From the NCBI GenBank assembly GCA_027064525.1, contig JAMOPJ010000018.1, positions 1 to 64,000 of the forward strand: DNA of 64,000 bases. Direction: 5' to 3'. Numbering within the stretch: the first letter of the stretch is position 1; each line of letters starts with the position of its first letter. This document shows positions 1 through 8,440 of the stretch, piece by piece. Position numbers and translations under genes: made by a program. The notes under the pieces are model-generated. The model was not told where the DNA came from, ran no database searches, and saw only the letters and a list, made by a program, of their open reading frames with translations. The DNA comes from Archaeoglobaceae archaeon (GTDB lineage Archaea > Halobacteriota > Archaeoglobi > Archaeoglobales > Archaeoglobaceae).

Positions 1-2
1 TT

Positions 3-245
3 AATGCGAGCTTAAATTACACATTAGCAAACTTTAAACTTTCGAGTAAATTATTCATCGATAGGGCCGACGAGCTGAATATACTCGAAGAGCGATATAA
101 ATCCGATAAGGCGGAATTCGTGGTGATATACGGAAGACGTAGAATTGGCAAAACCGCCTTAATTCTGAAGTTTCTGGAAAATAGGGAAGGAATTTACCTT
201 CTCGCGAGAGAAACGAGTGAAATTGAGAATCTAAAACGCTTATAA
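3..245 (+). pseudogene. N-terminal fragment of an archaeal ATPase (PF01637-type)
   Basis: A reading frame open from the window edge and stopping at TAA 243-245 encodes the start of an archaeal ATPase_2 domain. Visible are the lead-in motif FIDRADELNILEERY and a Walker A variant, GRRRIGKTAL, around positions 147-175. These match the first ~60 residues of the family, whose members are normally 350-450 residues long. Nothing after the first helix remains. The frame then abuts the 3' part of a glycosyltransferase gene. No good start codon is visible upstream of FIDR. I read this as a recombination or insertion relic, not a functional gene. It may begin outside the window. Confidence 0.6.
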
Positions 246-1145
246 GTGATGCTGACGACACATACGACTTTTTAGAGATGCCGAAACTTCTTGAGCCCTT
301 GAAGAGAGGAGATGCTGATTTGGTAATAGGTAGCAGGTTTAAGGGCAAGATTCTGCCCGGAGCCATGCCTTGGCTACACAAATACATAGGAAATCCGCTT
401 TTGACGTGGATTCTGAATGTTCTGTTCAAAGCGGGCGTTAGCGATGCTCACAGCGGTTTTAGAGCTTTTACGAGAGAAGATTTGGAGAAGATGGATTTGA
501 AGTGCCACGGAATGGAGTTTGCAAGTGAAATGATAATCGAAGCTGTAAGAAGAGGTCTAAGGATAAAGGAAGTTCCGATAACATACTATCCAAGAGAAGG
601 AGAATCCAAGCTGAGCTCCTTCAGCGACGGTTGGAGGCACTTGAGATTCATGCTCCTCCAGACTCCAAAGTATCTGTTTTATATTCCGGGATTGATCATG
701 TTTGCCGTCGGTTTTACACTGATCGTGGCTATCTTTGGAATTCATCTCGGAATTCATTCTACGATAGCATCATCTCTCCTCACTCTGGCTGGATATCAGC
801 TCATATTCATAGGGCTGTTCTCTGCAGTCTATGCGAGATCTCTTGGTATGATCGAATACGACAGAATCACAAGACTGATAGCCAAATTCATGTCTTTGGA
901 GAGAGGACTTCTGATTGGAATATTTCTAATGTCGTTGGGTCTTCATAAGGGAGTGGATAGACAGCGGTTTTAAGAATCTGCCGATGTTGAATCAGGACAT
1001 ATTCGGTCTTACCGTGTTTATCTTAGGCCTGCAGACCATATTCTTCTCGTTCTTCCTAAGCTTAGCCTTGGAATCTCAGCAATTTACACCATCTAAGTCC
1101 ACTGCAACCAAAAGACCGTCCAAAGTCATCAAGCATAAAGCTTGA
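227..1145 (+). pseudogene. Truncated and frameshifted family 2 glycosyltransferase (dolichyl-phosphate mannosyl/glucosyl type)
   Basis: The frame opens just after TGA 224-226 and shows the family 2 metal-binding motif DADDTYDF (about 248-271). It continues through VIGSRFKG, the acceptor-loop region DAHSGFRAF, and hydrophobic membrane segments. The nucleotide-binding N-terminal ~90 residues are absent, replaced by the ATPase relic. The apparent stop at 971-973 comes from a one-base slip at the GGG run 937-939. In the next frame the protein continues as REWIDSGFKNLP, with a further membrane helix (FGLTVFILGLQTIFFSFF) and a basic tail to TGA 1143-1145. The parent was probably a polyprenyl-phosphate sugar synthase of the cell envelope. 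The missing N-terminus makes it non-functional even if the frameshift is a sequencing error. Confidence 0.75.
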
Positions 1146-1148
1146 GAT

Positions 1149-4100
1149 TTATTCCACGGTCACGCTCTTCGCCAGATGCCTCGGCTTATCTATTTCACAT
1201 CCCCTCTTCCTTGCGGTGTAATAAGCGAGCAACTGCAAAGCTACGGAGTAAGTGATGGGTGTGAATATCGGATCGACCGAAGGTGTTCTTATGACGTGAT
1301 CCACGAACTTCTCAACTTCCTCATCCCTCTCATCCGCAACCGCTATAACGGGAGAGTTCCTTGCTTTCACCTCCTTTATGTTGCTGAGCATGATCTCGTA
1401 TGTGTTGTCCATGACGACGCAAGCGACTACCGGCGTCTTCTCTCCGAGCAACGCAAACGGCCCGTGCTTCAATTCGCCAGCCGGATAACCTTCGGCATGT
1501 ATGTAGGATATCTCCTTCATCTTGAGAGCTCCCTCCAAAGCGATCGGATAGCCTATCGCCCTCCCTATATACATCATGTTCTCGTAATCTGCAAGCTTCT
1601 CCGCTATTTTCCTGATCTCATCTTCCTCATCCAGTATCCTTCGAACCTTCTGAGAGAGCATCCTGAGACCGTTTATGAACTCCTCAAGCTCGCTCCTCGG
1701 CATCGTCGATAGCTTCGCTGCCATGATGTAGAGAACCATCAGCTGTGCGATGAATGTCTTAGTCGCGCAGACGCTTATCTCCGGCCCGGCTCTCGTGTAG
1801 AGGACGTGATCGACTATCCTCGTAACGGAACTGCCTAAAACGTTCGTTATCGCCAAAGTCCTCGCTCCCCTTCTCTTGGCCTTTCTGAGAGCTTCGAGGG
1901 TGTCGGCAGTTTCTCCGCTCTGCGTGATTCCTATTACGAGAGTCCTCGCCAAGGGGATGTCGTGGTAGTTGAATTCGGAAGCGTATTCTACTCTGACAGG
2001 TATATCCGCCAACTTCTCGATGACGTATTTTCCAACGAGAGAAGCGTGGTAGGAGGTTCCACATGCCACGAAAACTATCTCCGATATTCCAGCCGCAAAG
2101 CTCACGTCCATGGTGATATCTTCAGAAACGTATTCGATTAGAGTATCTTCGATTACCTTCGGATTCTCGTGGATCTCTTTGAGCATGAAGTGCTCATAAC
2201 CACCCTTCTCAGCCGCTTCCAAGCTCCAAGGGACGAGTTCGATCTTCCTATCAACCTTAACCCCGTTGTTGAATATCTCATATCCGTCCTTCGTGATTAT
2301 CACGACATCCCCGTCTTCCAAATAGATGACTCGATTGGTGTATTCGAGCATCGCCGGAACGTCCGAAGCTAAGAAGAACTCGTTATCGCCAACGCCCAAT
2401 ATCAGAGGACTCTTGTATCTGCAAGCCACGAGTTTATCTTCGTGCTTCGTCAAAGCTACGAAAGCGTAAGAGCCTTCCAGCTCCTCTATTGCATTCATCA
2501 CCGCTTTTTCAAAGCTCAAACCCCTGCTGTAATATTTCTCGATCAGGTGAGGGATAACTTCAGTGTCCGTTTCCGATTTAAACGTGTGTCCTTCCTTTTC
2601 AAGCTTCTCCCTAAGCTTTTGGAAGTTCGATATTATCCCGTTGTGAACAACCGCTATTTCGTTGTTGCAGTCCGTATGTGGATGCGCATTGACATCGGAC
2701 GGTTTTCCGTGTGTCGCCCATCTCGAATTGTGAGTTATAATTCCGTTGGCCACGAAATTACGGTATCCTTCTACCTCTATGTCATAAACATCTCCATCGT
2801 AGTCTACCCACTCCACCCTCAAAACTTTCTGAAATACTACAGGAGCTTCTAAATAAGGTCTAAGGAATTTTAACAAATCTTCGTTTCCATGCTTGAGCAC
2901 GGTTTTAGCCATCGGGTAACCCCTGCCACTCAACGCTTTTATTCCGAAAGATCTACCGAGTTCATCCTTGGAAAACGGGATCTTTATGTGCTGATAGACG
3001 TGTCCCTTCAGCTCGTTTAACAGTCTTTCGATCTCTCTTCTCTTCACACTGCTGACGAACCTTCCAATCTTCTGCAAGAATTTCAAGACATAGTCTTGAT
3101 TCGATACCTGCAGCCTTACTGGCTGTTTCTTTTGCCTCTTGCTACGCTTAGGGTAGCTTATAGATGCCAGTATCCCTGCTCTGAGCAATAGAATCTGAAT
3201 AGCTCTCATCGCGAATTCGTCCGTTGTCGATATGGCCAAAGACTTAGCATCTTTTGCAATGAAGCCTTCGGCATCGAACAATCCACCTATAAACGCGAAA
3301 ACCTCCTCATCCGTTAAACTTCCTATCCACTCTGGGAAATTCTTACTCATTATGTCAGGGAAGTTAAGATCGAGCCATTTCAGGAGCTGAATGCTGTTTA
3401 TTCTAAGAACGAACCAGTTTCCTTCCTTATGTATCCTTCCCTCAACGGAGAATATATCCTTCGCGAGTTGCAGGTATTCTCTTAGAATTTCGATTTTGGC
3501 ATCCTTGAACTTTATCCCTCTCTTATCTCTGCTACCATCTCCGAAATAGTAACCCAAAAACCTCATGAGCTTAGGACTCGTTTCTTCTGGGAATCTTACG
3601 AAGTTTATGTGATCATTGACGGGTCTGAACCTTTCGTCGGGCACTATTCCGAGTGCGTTCAACGTTTTATTGCTTACGTTTCTTTCTCTTCTCTTCAGAT
3701 GCCAGTATATGGACATGCTAACCTTGTTTCTACCAAGTTTTTCCTCTATCAGCTTCCATCCTTTCTCGTTTGGCTCATAGTAAACCGTGAGATCTATCGG
3801 CTTCAGTTTCCTACTCTTGCCTTTTATCTCAACATTCTGGGGCAATATTAAGAGATCCCCAACCTTTAAGTCCTTGGCAAACTTTTCTACAATTCCTTTA
3901 TCGAATACGAAGAATTTGTGCTGTTCAGTCGTGAGTATCTCGGCAGAGCTCGTTTTCACTCTCAGAAGACCTTTAGCCTTATGTCTGAAAACTCTCCCTC
4001 TCGCCCTGACGAACTTCCCACTTTCAAAATCGTAGGCTATCAATTCAACCTCTTCTGGTAGATCCTTTATCTTTTTAACTCTACCGTCCGAAAGGAGAAC

Positions 4101-4325
4101 TACCGTATCTGGATGCAAACAATGTCCGATTCCGATGTTGCCTTCACCCAACTCAAAATCTTCAACATCTCCGATGGCTCCAACCCTCTTGAACACCTTC
4201 AGTTCGTTTCCAGACTTAACCGCAACACCCCATGAATCGTAACCCCTATACTCCAACCTCTTCAAAGCCGAAATGGCAACCTTATCGGCTCTCCTAAACC
4301 CAAAATAACCAACTATTCCGCACAT
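1149..4325 (-). CDS. glmS: Glutamine-fructose-6-phosphate aminotransferase (isomerizing), intein-containing precursor
   Basis: GlmS converts fructose-6-phosphate and glutamine to glucosamine-6-phosphate, the entry step to UDP-GlcNAc. The 1058-residue precursor holds a 465-residue intein. After splicing the enzyme is 593 residues, the normal family length. Residue 2 is the catalytic Cys of the N-terminal glutaminase (MCGIVGYFG). The isomerase part shows two SIS domains (ACGTSYHASLVGKY, GITQSGETADT, GRAIGYPIALEGALKMKE) and the C-terminal KPRHLAKSVTVE that closes the active site. The ATG at 4325 follows a GGTG element. The gene starts three bases after the stop of the upstream nucleotidyltransferase, so it is the distal gene of an amino-sugar operon. 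Confidence 0.96.
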   Translation of the reverse strand: MCGIVGYFGFRRADKVAISALKRLEYRGYDSWGVAVKSGNELKVFKRVGAIGDVEDFELGEGNIGIGHCLHPDTVVLLSDGRVKKIKDLPEEVELIAYDFESGKFVRARGRVFRHKAKGLLRVKTSSAEILTTEQHKFFVFDKGIVEKFAKDLKVGDLLILPQNVEIKGKSRKLKPIDLTVYYEPNEKGWKLIEEKLGRNKVSMSIYWHLKRRERNVSNKTLNALGIVPDERFRPVNDHINFVRFPEETSPKLMRFLGYYFGDGSRDKRGIKFKDAKIEILREYLQLAKDIFSVEGRIHKEGNWFVLRINSIQLLKWLDLNFPDIMSKNFPEWIGSLTDEEVFAFIGGLFDAEGFIAKDAKSLAISTTDEFAMRAIQILLLRAGILASISYPKRSKRQKKQPVRLQVSNQDYVLKFLQKIGRFVSSVKRREIERLLNELKGHVYQHIKIPFSKDELGRSFGIKALSGRGYPMAKTVLKHGNEDLLKFLRPYLEAPVVFQKVLRVEWVDYDGDVYDIEVEGYRNFVANGIITHNSRWATHGKPSDVNAHPHTDCNNEIAVVHNGIISNFQKLREKLEKEGHTFKSETDTEVIPHLIEKYYSRGLSFEKAVMNAIEELEGSYAFVALTKHEDKLVACRYKSPLILGVGDNEFFLASDVPAMLEYTNRVIYLEDGDVVIITKDGYEIFNNGVKVDRKIELVPWSLEAAEKGGYEHFMLKEIHENPKVIEDTLIEYVSEDITMDVSFAAGISEIVFVACGTSYHASLVGKYVIEKLADIPVRVEYASEFNYHDIPLARTLVIGITQSGETADTLEALRKAKRRGARTLAITNVLGSSVTRIVDHVLYTRAGPEISVCATKTFIAQLMVLYIMAAKLSTMPRSELEEFINGLRMLSQKVRRILDEEDEIRKIAEKLADYENMMYIGRAIGYPIALEGALKMKEISYIHAEGYPAGELKHGPFALLGEKTPVVACVVMDNTYEIMLSNIKEVKARNSPVIAVADERDEEVEKFVDHVIRTPSVDPIFTPITYSVALQLLAYYTARKRGCEIDKPRHLAKSVTVE
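2727..4121 (-). mobile_element. Intein in GlmS with LAGLIDADG (DOD) homing endonuclease
   Basis: The intein spans precursor residues 69-533. It begins with Cys (CLHPDTVVLLSDG, block A) and ends in His-Asn (block F, VYDIEVEGYRNFVANG then HN). The +1 extein residue is Ser. Removing it restores GIGH-SRWATHG, the conserved loop of the glutaminase domain, which has Thr or Ser at this position in the family. Block B is TTEQHKFF. Two dodecapeptides, LGYYFGDGS and IGGLFDAEG, keep their catalytic acidic residues, so the endonuclease may be active. An intein in this enzyme is known from Methanocaldococcus jannaschii (GF-6P intein). I did not compare the insertion sites. Confidence 0.93.
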
Positions 4326-4328
4326 AAT

Positions 4329-5492
4329 CTACACCACGATCGAATCGTCTGGAATCACACCTCTAACGATCTTGAGCGACGAAACCTTAACGTTGTTGCC
4401 TATTATCGTTCCAGCTTCCGCAACAACATTCGCACCAATCTCACAGCTCTCTCCAATGAAAACACCCGTTCTAACGCTGTGATGTTCATCACCAACCTTG
4501 ATTTCGGCGAGATCGCTCAAGGCGGTGAACTTGGATCCTATAGAGCAACCACTGTCTATCACAGAATCCTTAACGTAAGAGTTCGGGCCTATCATAATGT
4601 TATCACCTATCACGCTGTTTTCGATATATGAGATGGCTCCAATCTTTACGTTGTCTCCTATCGAAGTTGAAGGCATAATAACGGCGTTCGGTCCGATTTC
4701 GCAGTTCTCTCCTATTACCACCGGCCCCCTTATGTAAACGTTGCTCCTGATTATCGTGTTCTTACCTATCGATACATCTCCAACGATGTTCGCGTTCTCT
4801 ATCTTTCCGGCAATCACTTTCCCCGAAAACCTCATCGCGAAGTCGTTCACCTTCGGAATGTCCCAAGGATAGACGATGTCAACCCACGTGTTGGCCTCAA
4901 CGCATCTAAACTCGTAGCCTTCCGCTATCATGGAATTTATTACGGATATCAGGTCGGTCCGATCCCCTATCTTCTCGAATATCTCCTTGCCGAAGCAGTA
5001 AACTCCCGTATTTACGAGATTGCTTATCGGCTCCTCTGGTTTCTCGACCAACTTCTCTATTCTTCCGTTCGATACCACTATTACGCCATACTTCGAAGGC
5101 TCTTCTGCGACCTTATACGCCAAAGTCCAGGGCTCGTTGACCTTCTTTATCGTTTCAGAATCCACTATGTTGTCCCCTGCCAAAACCAAAAACACGTCAT
5201 CTTCGATGAGATCTTCGGCCTGTTTCAAAGCATGGGCCGTGCCGAGTTGCTGTTGCTGAATTGCGTATTCAATTCGAACGTTCCACTTGCTCCCGTTTCC
5301 GAAGTGATCCATTATCCTACTTTTTTTGTATCCAACAACTATGACGATATCCGAAATTCCAGCATCCCTCAAAGCCTCTACGACGAACTCCAAAATCGGC
5401 TTGTTAGCGACCTTTATCATAACCTTCGGCTTGTTTGCGGTGAAAGGTCTCAACCTTTGCCCTTCCCCAGCTGCTAAAATAACGGCTTGCAT
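4329..5492 (-). CDS. Sugar-1-phosphate nucleotidyltransferase with left-handed beta-helix domain
   Basis: The protein has 387 residues. The N-terminal Rossmann nucleotidyltransferase domain shows the signature LAAGEGQRLRPFTANKPKVMIKV, in which KPK and GxGxRLRP bind the NTP. The C-terminal half is a run of hexapeptide repeats (IGKNTIIR, IGENCEIG, IGDNVKIG). Start ATG 5492 was chosen because the signature begins there and AGGTGGGGG precedes it. A longer frame to 5549 overlaps the upstream gene. It lacks the HLNYVGD segment seen in its neighbour at 6189-7406, so the acetyltransferase role is less certain. It could be a glucose-, mannose- or galactosamine-1-phosphate enzyme. The operon with glmS supports amino-sugar nucleotide synthesis. 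Confidence 0.85.
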   Translation of the reverse strand: MQAVILAAGEGQRLRPFTANKPKVMIKVANKPILEFVVEALRDAGISDIVIVVGYKKSRIMDHFGNGSKWNVRIEYAIQQQQLGTAHALKQAEDLIEDDVFLVLAGDNIVDSETIKKVNEPWTLAYKVAEEPSKYGVIVVSNGRIEKLVEKPEEPISNLVNTGVYCFGKEIFEKIGDRTDLISVINSMIAEGYEFRCVEANTWVDIVYPWDIPKVNDFAMRFSGKVIAGKIENANIVGDVSIGKNTIIRSNVYIRGPVVIGENCEIGPNAVIMPSTSIGDNVKIGAISYIENSVIGDNIMIGPNSYVKDSVIDSGCSIGSKFTALSDLAEIKVGDEHHSVRTGVFIGESCEIGANVVAEAGTIIGNNVKVSSLKIVRGVIPDDSIVV

Positions 5493-5502
5493 AATCCCCC
5501 AC

Positions 5503-5838
5503 CTACAAAATTTTAATCCTTGGAGAATACATCTTTTCAACGTCTCCAAATTTTTCTCTATTTACAAGATGAATGTTTACTCTCGGATCGTCCGTTAATG
5601 TCTTAACGATTCTGCTGAACCATTCAAATTCGATCTTCTTTGGAATTTCTTTCGACACGATCAGTATGTCCAGATCGGATGAAAGGGTGTGTTCTCCTCT
5701 CGCGAAGCTTCCGACTATATACACTTCACAATCGTCAAAGAGTTCTCTTGCTTTTTTAGCGATCTGCTCAGCTATCTCAAAAGCTCTGTCAAAGAACTCC
5801 TTATTTTTTTCGAGAATCTCGTAATATTCCTCAATCAT
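5503..5838 (-). CDS. Minimal nucleotidyltransferase (MNT), antitoxin-like partner of HEPN
   Basis: This 111-residue protein has the MNT hallmark GSFARGE followed by SSDLDILIV, giving the first two catalytic Asp residues. The usual third acidic residue (family pattern V-D-L-V) appears replaced by VNIHLV, so catalysis is uncertain. Its ATG overlaps the stop of the HEPN gene by four bases (ATGA), typical translational coupling. In known HEPN/MNT (HepT/MntA) toxin-antitoxin pairs the MNT protein adenylylates and silences the HEPN RNase. Here the pair lies inside an amino-sugar operon, so a housekeeping role is also possible. Confidence 0.82.
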   Translation of the reverse strand: MIEEYYEILEKNKEFFDRAFEIAEQIAKKARELFDDCEVYIVGSFARGEHTLSSDLDILIVSKEIPKKIEFEWFSRIVKTLTDDPRVNIHLVNREKFGDVEKMYSPRIKIL

Positions 5839-6188
5839 GGCAACAACCTCTCGGCAAAATCTTTAGCTAAATTTAAAGCTGATTTTGCCACTCCTTCGCT
5901 GTATTCAATATCCAAATATCTTGAAGCGATATAGGCCAATTCGATATCTCTAAATAGATCTAGGTTTGCCTTATAATAGCTTATCAAATCGTTGTCTTTG
6001 GTTAATTCAAAAAGCATCTTTAGACTATGCGTTTTTGGAAATTCACCGTACTTCTTATAAAGCAAGTATTTTAAGGCCAATTGAAAGAACTGCTCAACGA
6101 AGAACATGGTAAGATTGTAATCTCCTCTATTAAAAGCCTCTTTCGCTTCTTCAAGAAATTTTAAAGCGTTCTTTTTCAAGAATTCCAT
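5835..6188 (-). CDS. HEPN domain protein
   Basis: This is a 117-residue, all-helical HEPN protein. The N-terminal helix pair (KFLEEAKEAFNRGDYNLTMFFVEQFFQLALKY) and the C-terminal motif AYIASRYLDIEYSEG match the HEPN class that pairs with MNT. The motif resembles YxPTRYPD rather than the strict RNase R-x4-6-H motif, so RNase activity is not assured. The ATG at 6188 sits directly after the TGA of the upstream nucleotidyltransferase (zero spacing). The downstream MNT gene overlaps it by four bases. The tight embedding argues for co-transcription with sugar nucleotide genes. Confidence 0.82.
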   Translation of the reverse strand: MEFLKKNALKFLEEAKEAFNRGDYNLTMFFVEQFFQLALKYLLYKKYGEFPKTHSLKMLFELTKDNDLISYYKANLDLFRDIELAYIASRYLDIEYSEGVAKSALNLAKDFAERLLP

Positions 6189-7406
6189 TCAAAACACCTT
6201 TGAATACGGCTCGATGTATCCCTCAACCCTTGCAGAAGGAGCTATGAATACGTCGTTACCTATCATCGTTCCCACGTTTATCGATACGTTTATCCCCGTC
6301 TTAACGTTGTCCCCGATTATCGCTCCAAACTTCCTTCTTCCAGTCGAAACCTTTCTCCCCTTAACTGTAGCGTGAATCGTTCCGCCGTCGAGCCTCAGAT
6401 TCGCAATCTTAGTTCCCGCACCCAAGTTGCAGTTTTCGCCTATCACCGAATCTCCCACGTAGTTGAGATGGGGAACGTTAGTGTTCGACATTATTATCGA
6501 GTTCTTTATCTCGACGCAAGCTCCGATGTGACAGTTGTCCCCTATGCTCGTGTAGGGCCTTATGAAGCAGTTTGGCCCGATGATGCAGTTCCTGCCTATA
6601 ACGACGGGCCCGATTATGTATGAGCCAGCCCTTATCACAGTCCCCTCTCCGATTATCACGTTACCCTTTATGTGAGCTCCATCTTCGATTTCGCCCTCTA
6701 CCTTCGATTCCCTCAAGTTCTTCAGCATGAATTCGTTCGCCTTCAGCAGATCCCAAGGATAGCCCACGTCTATCCAAGTGTTCATCTCCACAGCCCTAAA
6801 CTCAACACCGGATTCAATCGCGAGCTGAATGGTATCTGTGATCTCGTATTCCCCCCTCTTCGAAAGGGGAGTTTTCTCCAAGAACTCGAATATGCCGGAA
6901 GTAAACTTGTATATTCCGGCGTTTATGAGATTAGAAGGCGGTCTTTCGGGTTTCTCTATAATTCTCCTGACCTTTCCATCCTCAAGCTCTACAACACCGA
7001 AATCCTGAGGATTCTGAACCTTAACAACGCCGATAGCCATGCTATCGGATTCGACGAGCCTTGCTATTTCATCGTGGCTCACTATGTTGTCTCCGTTCAG
7101 CATCAGGAATTCGTCGTCGAGCAGATGAGCGGCAGATCTCAGAGCATCTGCAGTTCCCAACTGCTTCCTCTGAGAAACGTATGATACGTTTATACCCCAT
7201 CGACTACCGTCGCCGAAGTATTCGCGGATTATCTCATCCCTGTAACCGACCACCAACACCACATCCCTTATTCCCGCCCTCGCAAGCTCCAAAATGAGAT
7301 GCTCCAGAATGGGTTTGTTCGCTATCGGCAACATTACCTTAGGCTTAGTGTATGTGAGGGGGCGCATCCTCGTTCCTTCTCCAGCAGCCAACACAACCGC
7401 CTTCAT
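6189..7406 (-). CDS. Bifunctional GlcNAc-1-P uridylyltransferase / glucosamine-1-P N-acetyltransferase (archaeal GlmU-like)
   Basis: The 405-residue protein has an N-terminal nucleotidyltransferase domain (VVLAAGEGTRMRPLTYTKPKVMLPI) and a C-terminal left-handed beta-helix (IGEGTVIR, IGRNCIIGPN, IGDNCHIGA). The late segment NTNVPHLNYVGDSVIGENCNLGAGTKIANLR resembles the acetyltransferase active site of archaeal bifunctional enzymes such as Sulfolobus ST0452, with the candidate catalytic His in PHLNY. With GlmS it would complete UDP-GlcNAc synthesis, apart from a phosphoglucosamine mutase not in this window. Start ATG 7406 is where the signature begins. The annotated longer frame to 7439 lacks support. 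It is the first gene of the operon. Confidence 0.88.
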   Translation of the reverse strand: MKAVVLAAGEGTRMRPLTYTKPKVMLPIANKPILEHLILELARAGIRDVVLVVGYRDEIIREYFGDGSRWGINVSYVSQRKQLGTADALRSAAHLLDDEFLMLNGDNIVSHDEIARLVESDSMAIGVVKVQNPQDFGVVELEDGKVRRIIEKPERPPSNLINAGIYKFTSGIFEFLEKTPLSKRGEYEITDTIQLAIESGVEFRAVEMNTWIDVGYPWDLLKANEFMLKNLRESKVEGEIEDGAHIKGNVIIGEGTVIRAGSYIIGPVVIGRNCIIGPNCFIRPYTSIGDNCHIGACVEIKNSIIMSNTNVPHLNYVGDSVIGENCNLGAGTKIANLRLDGGTIHATVKGRKVSTGRRKFGAIIGDNVKTGINVSINVGTMIGNDVFIAPSARVEGYIEPYSKVF

Positions 7407-7485
7407 GTAATCACATCCATATCTTAGCTTTCGATACACCTTAAAGCTTTTCTATTGTAAATATTTTATGTAAAAACCGTATGTG

Positions 7486-8073
7486 TTACCTAACGTTTCT
7501 ATGAATAGCCATTAGCGCCAATCCTACGGACATTAAAACTACCGGTAGCAATTCAGAAACTGGATACGGCGGTTCATCTAACGGGTAAATCAACTTACTG
7601 AACTCTTTATCCTTTTTGATGTGCAATTCAATATTGCCATCGATACACTCGACCTGCAAAGCTAACCGACAACCCTTCGGAACGATAAAATCGGTTGTCG
7701 ATATTGTGCGGCTATAACTTTGTAAACCATTCGAAAGCGTCAGTATTGTATTACCATAGCTTTCAAACGAGTTCCCATTCCAAACTCCAATAGATATCCT
7801 TATTTTTCCTGAATCCTTGCCCTTAGCAAATAAAACGAGAGTCCATTCATTTTCGGGGAACGTAATGTTAACTTTTGCAGATTCGTTGGCCACCCAGATT
7901 GCCCTTTGAGTGATCGTAACCGTTTTCTTGCCACTGTGAGTAGGGAGTGAGCCTTTATACATTATGTATTCGTCTTGAGTAGTATTTGACGACAGATACC
8001 CGATCTGCATCGCAGATGCTGGAACGATTAGGATGAGCAGTATGGCTATGGTAATCAATACTACTCTCTTCAT
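7486..8073 (-). CDS. Exported membrane-anchored protein of unknown function
   Basis: The protein has 195 residues from ATG 8073. An upstream in-frame ATG at 8085 is the alternative. It has an N-terminal signal peptide (KRVVLITIAILLILIVPASA), a beta-rich ectodomain with TTQDEYIMYKG and TITQRAIWVANES, and a C-terminal membrane helix (LLPVVLMSVGLALMAI) ending HRNVR. This is the arrangement of a cell-surface protein with a C-terminal anchor. A TTTAAATAT box about 25 bases upstream of the first ATG suggests a short or absent leader. I do not recognise the family. Confidence 0.7.
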   Translation of the reverse strand: MKRVVLITIAILLILIVPASAMQIGYLSSNTTQDEYIMYKGSLPTHSGKKTVTITQRAIWVANESAKVNITFPENEWTLVLFAKGKDSGKIRISIGVWNGNSFESYGNTILTLSNGLQSYSRTISTTDFIVPKGCRLALQVECIDGNIELHIKKDKEFSKLIYPLDEPPYPVSELLPVVLMSVGLALMAIHRNVR

Positions 8074-8109
8074 CAGACCATACATATAGATAGATATTAT
8101 ATTTAAACT

Positions 8110-8370
8110 TTATCTGCTTTTTATTCCTAACGCTATCATGACTAAAGCCGGCAAAGTCAACGCCACGATTCCTATGTATCCAATGACTCCGTATCTATCG
8201 ATCCAAGTTTCGGCGATCGTCTTCGGCCTCTTGATCTCCTCATACACGAGCCCGAGCAGATCTCTCGCAAAATCCTTCAGGACTCTGCATGTAGAGTTGT
8301 AATCCTTAGCCGGAGAACTGAGTCTGAACATCGTAACCCCTTCTACACCTCTGAACATTCGTCTCGGCAT
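8110..8370 (-). CDS. Small single-pass membrane protein, unknown
   Basis: The 86-residue frame has a charged N-terminal half (LKDFARDLLGLVYEEIKRPKTIAETWIDRYG) and one C-terminal membrane helix (IGYIGIVALTLPALVMIALGI). The internal ATG at 8331, preceded by AAGGGGTTACG, may be the true start and would give 73 residues. It follows the surface-protein gene on the same strand by some 25 bases. Function is unknown, and it could be a decayed remnant, since the neighbouring sequence at 8441-8712 is one. Confidence 0.4.
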   Translation of the reverse strand: MPRRMFRGVEGVTMFRLSSPAKDYNSTCRVLKDFARDLLGLVYEEIKRPKTIAETWIDRYGVIGYIGIVALTLPALVMIALGIKSR

Positions 8371-8440
8371 CGAAGTTTTACGATAAGATTTCTGAGGATT
8401 CTTTGAACACTGCCATAGTTCTTCTTTTCGTTTTCTTCAT

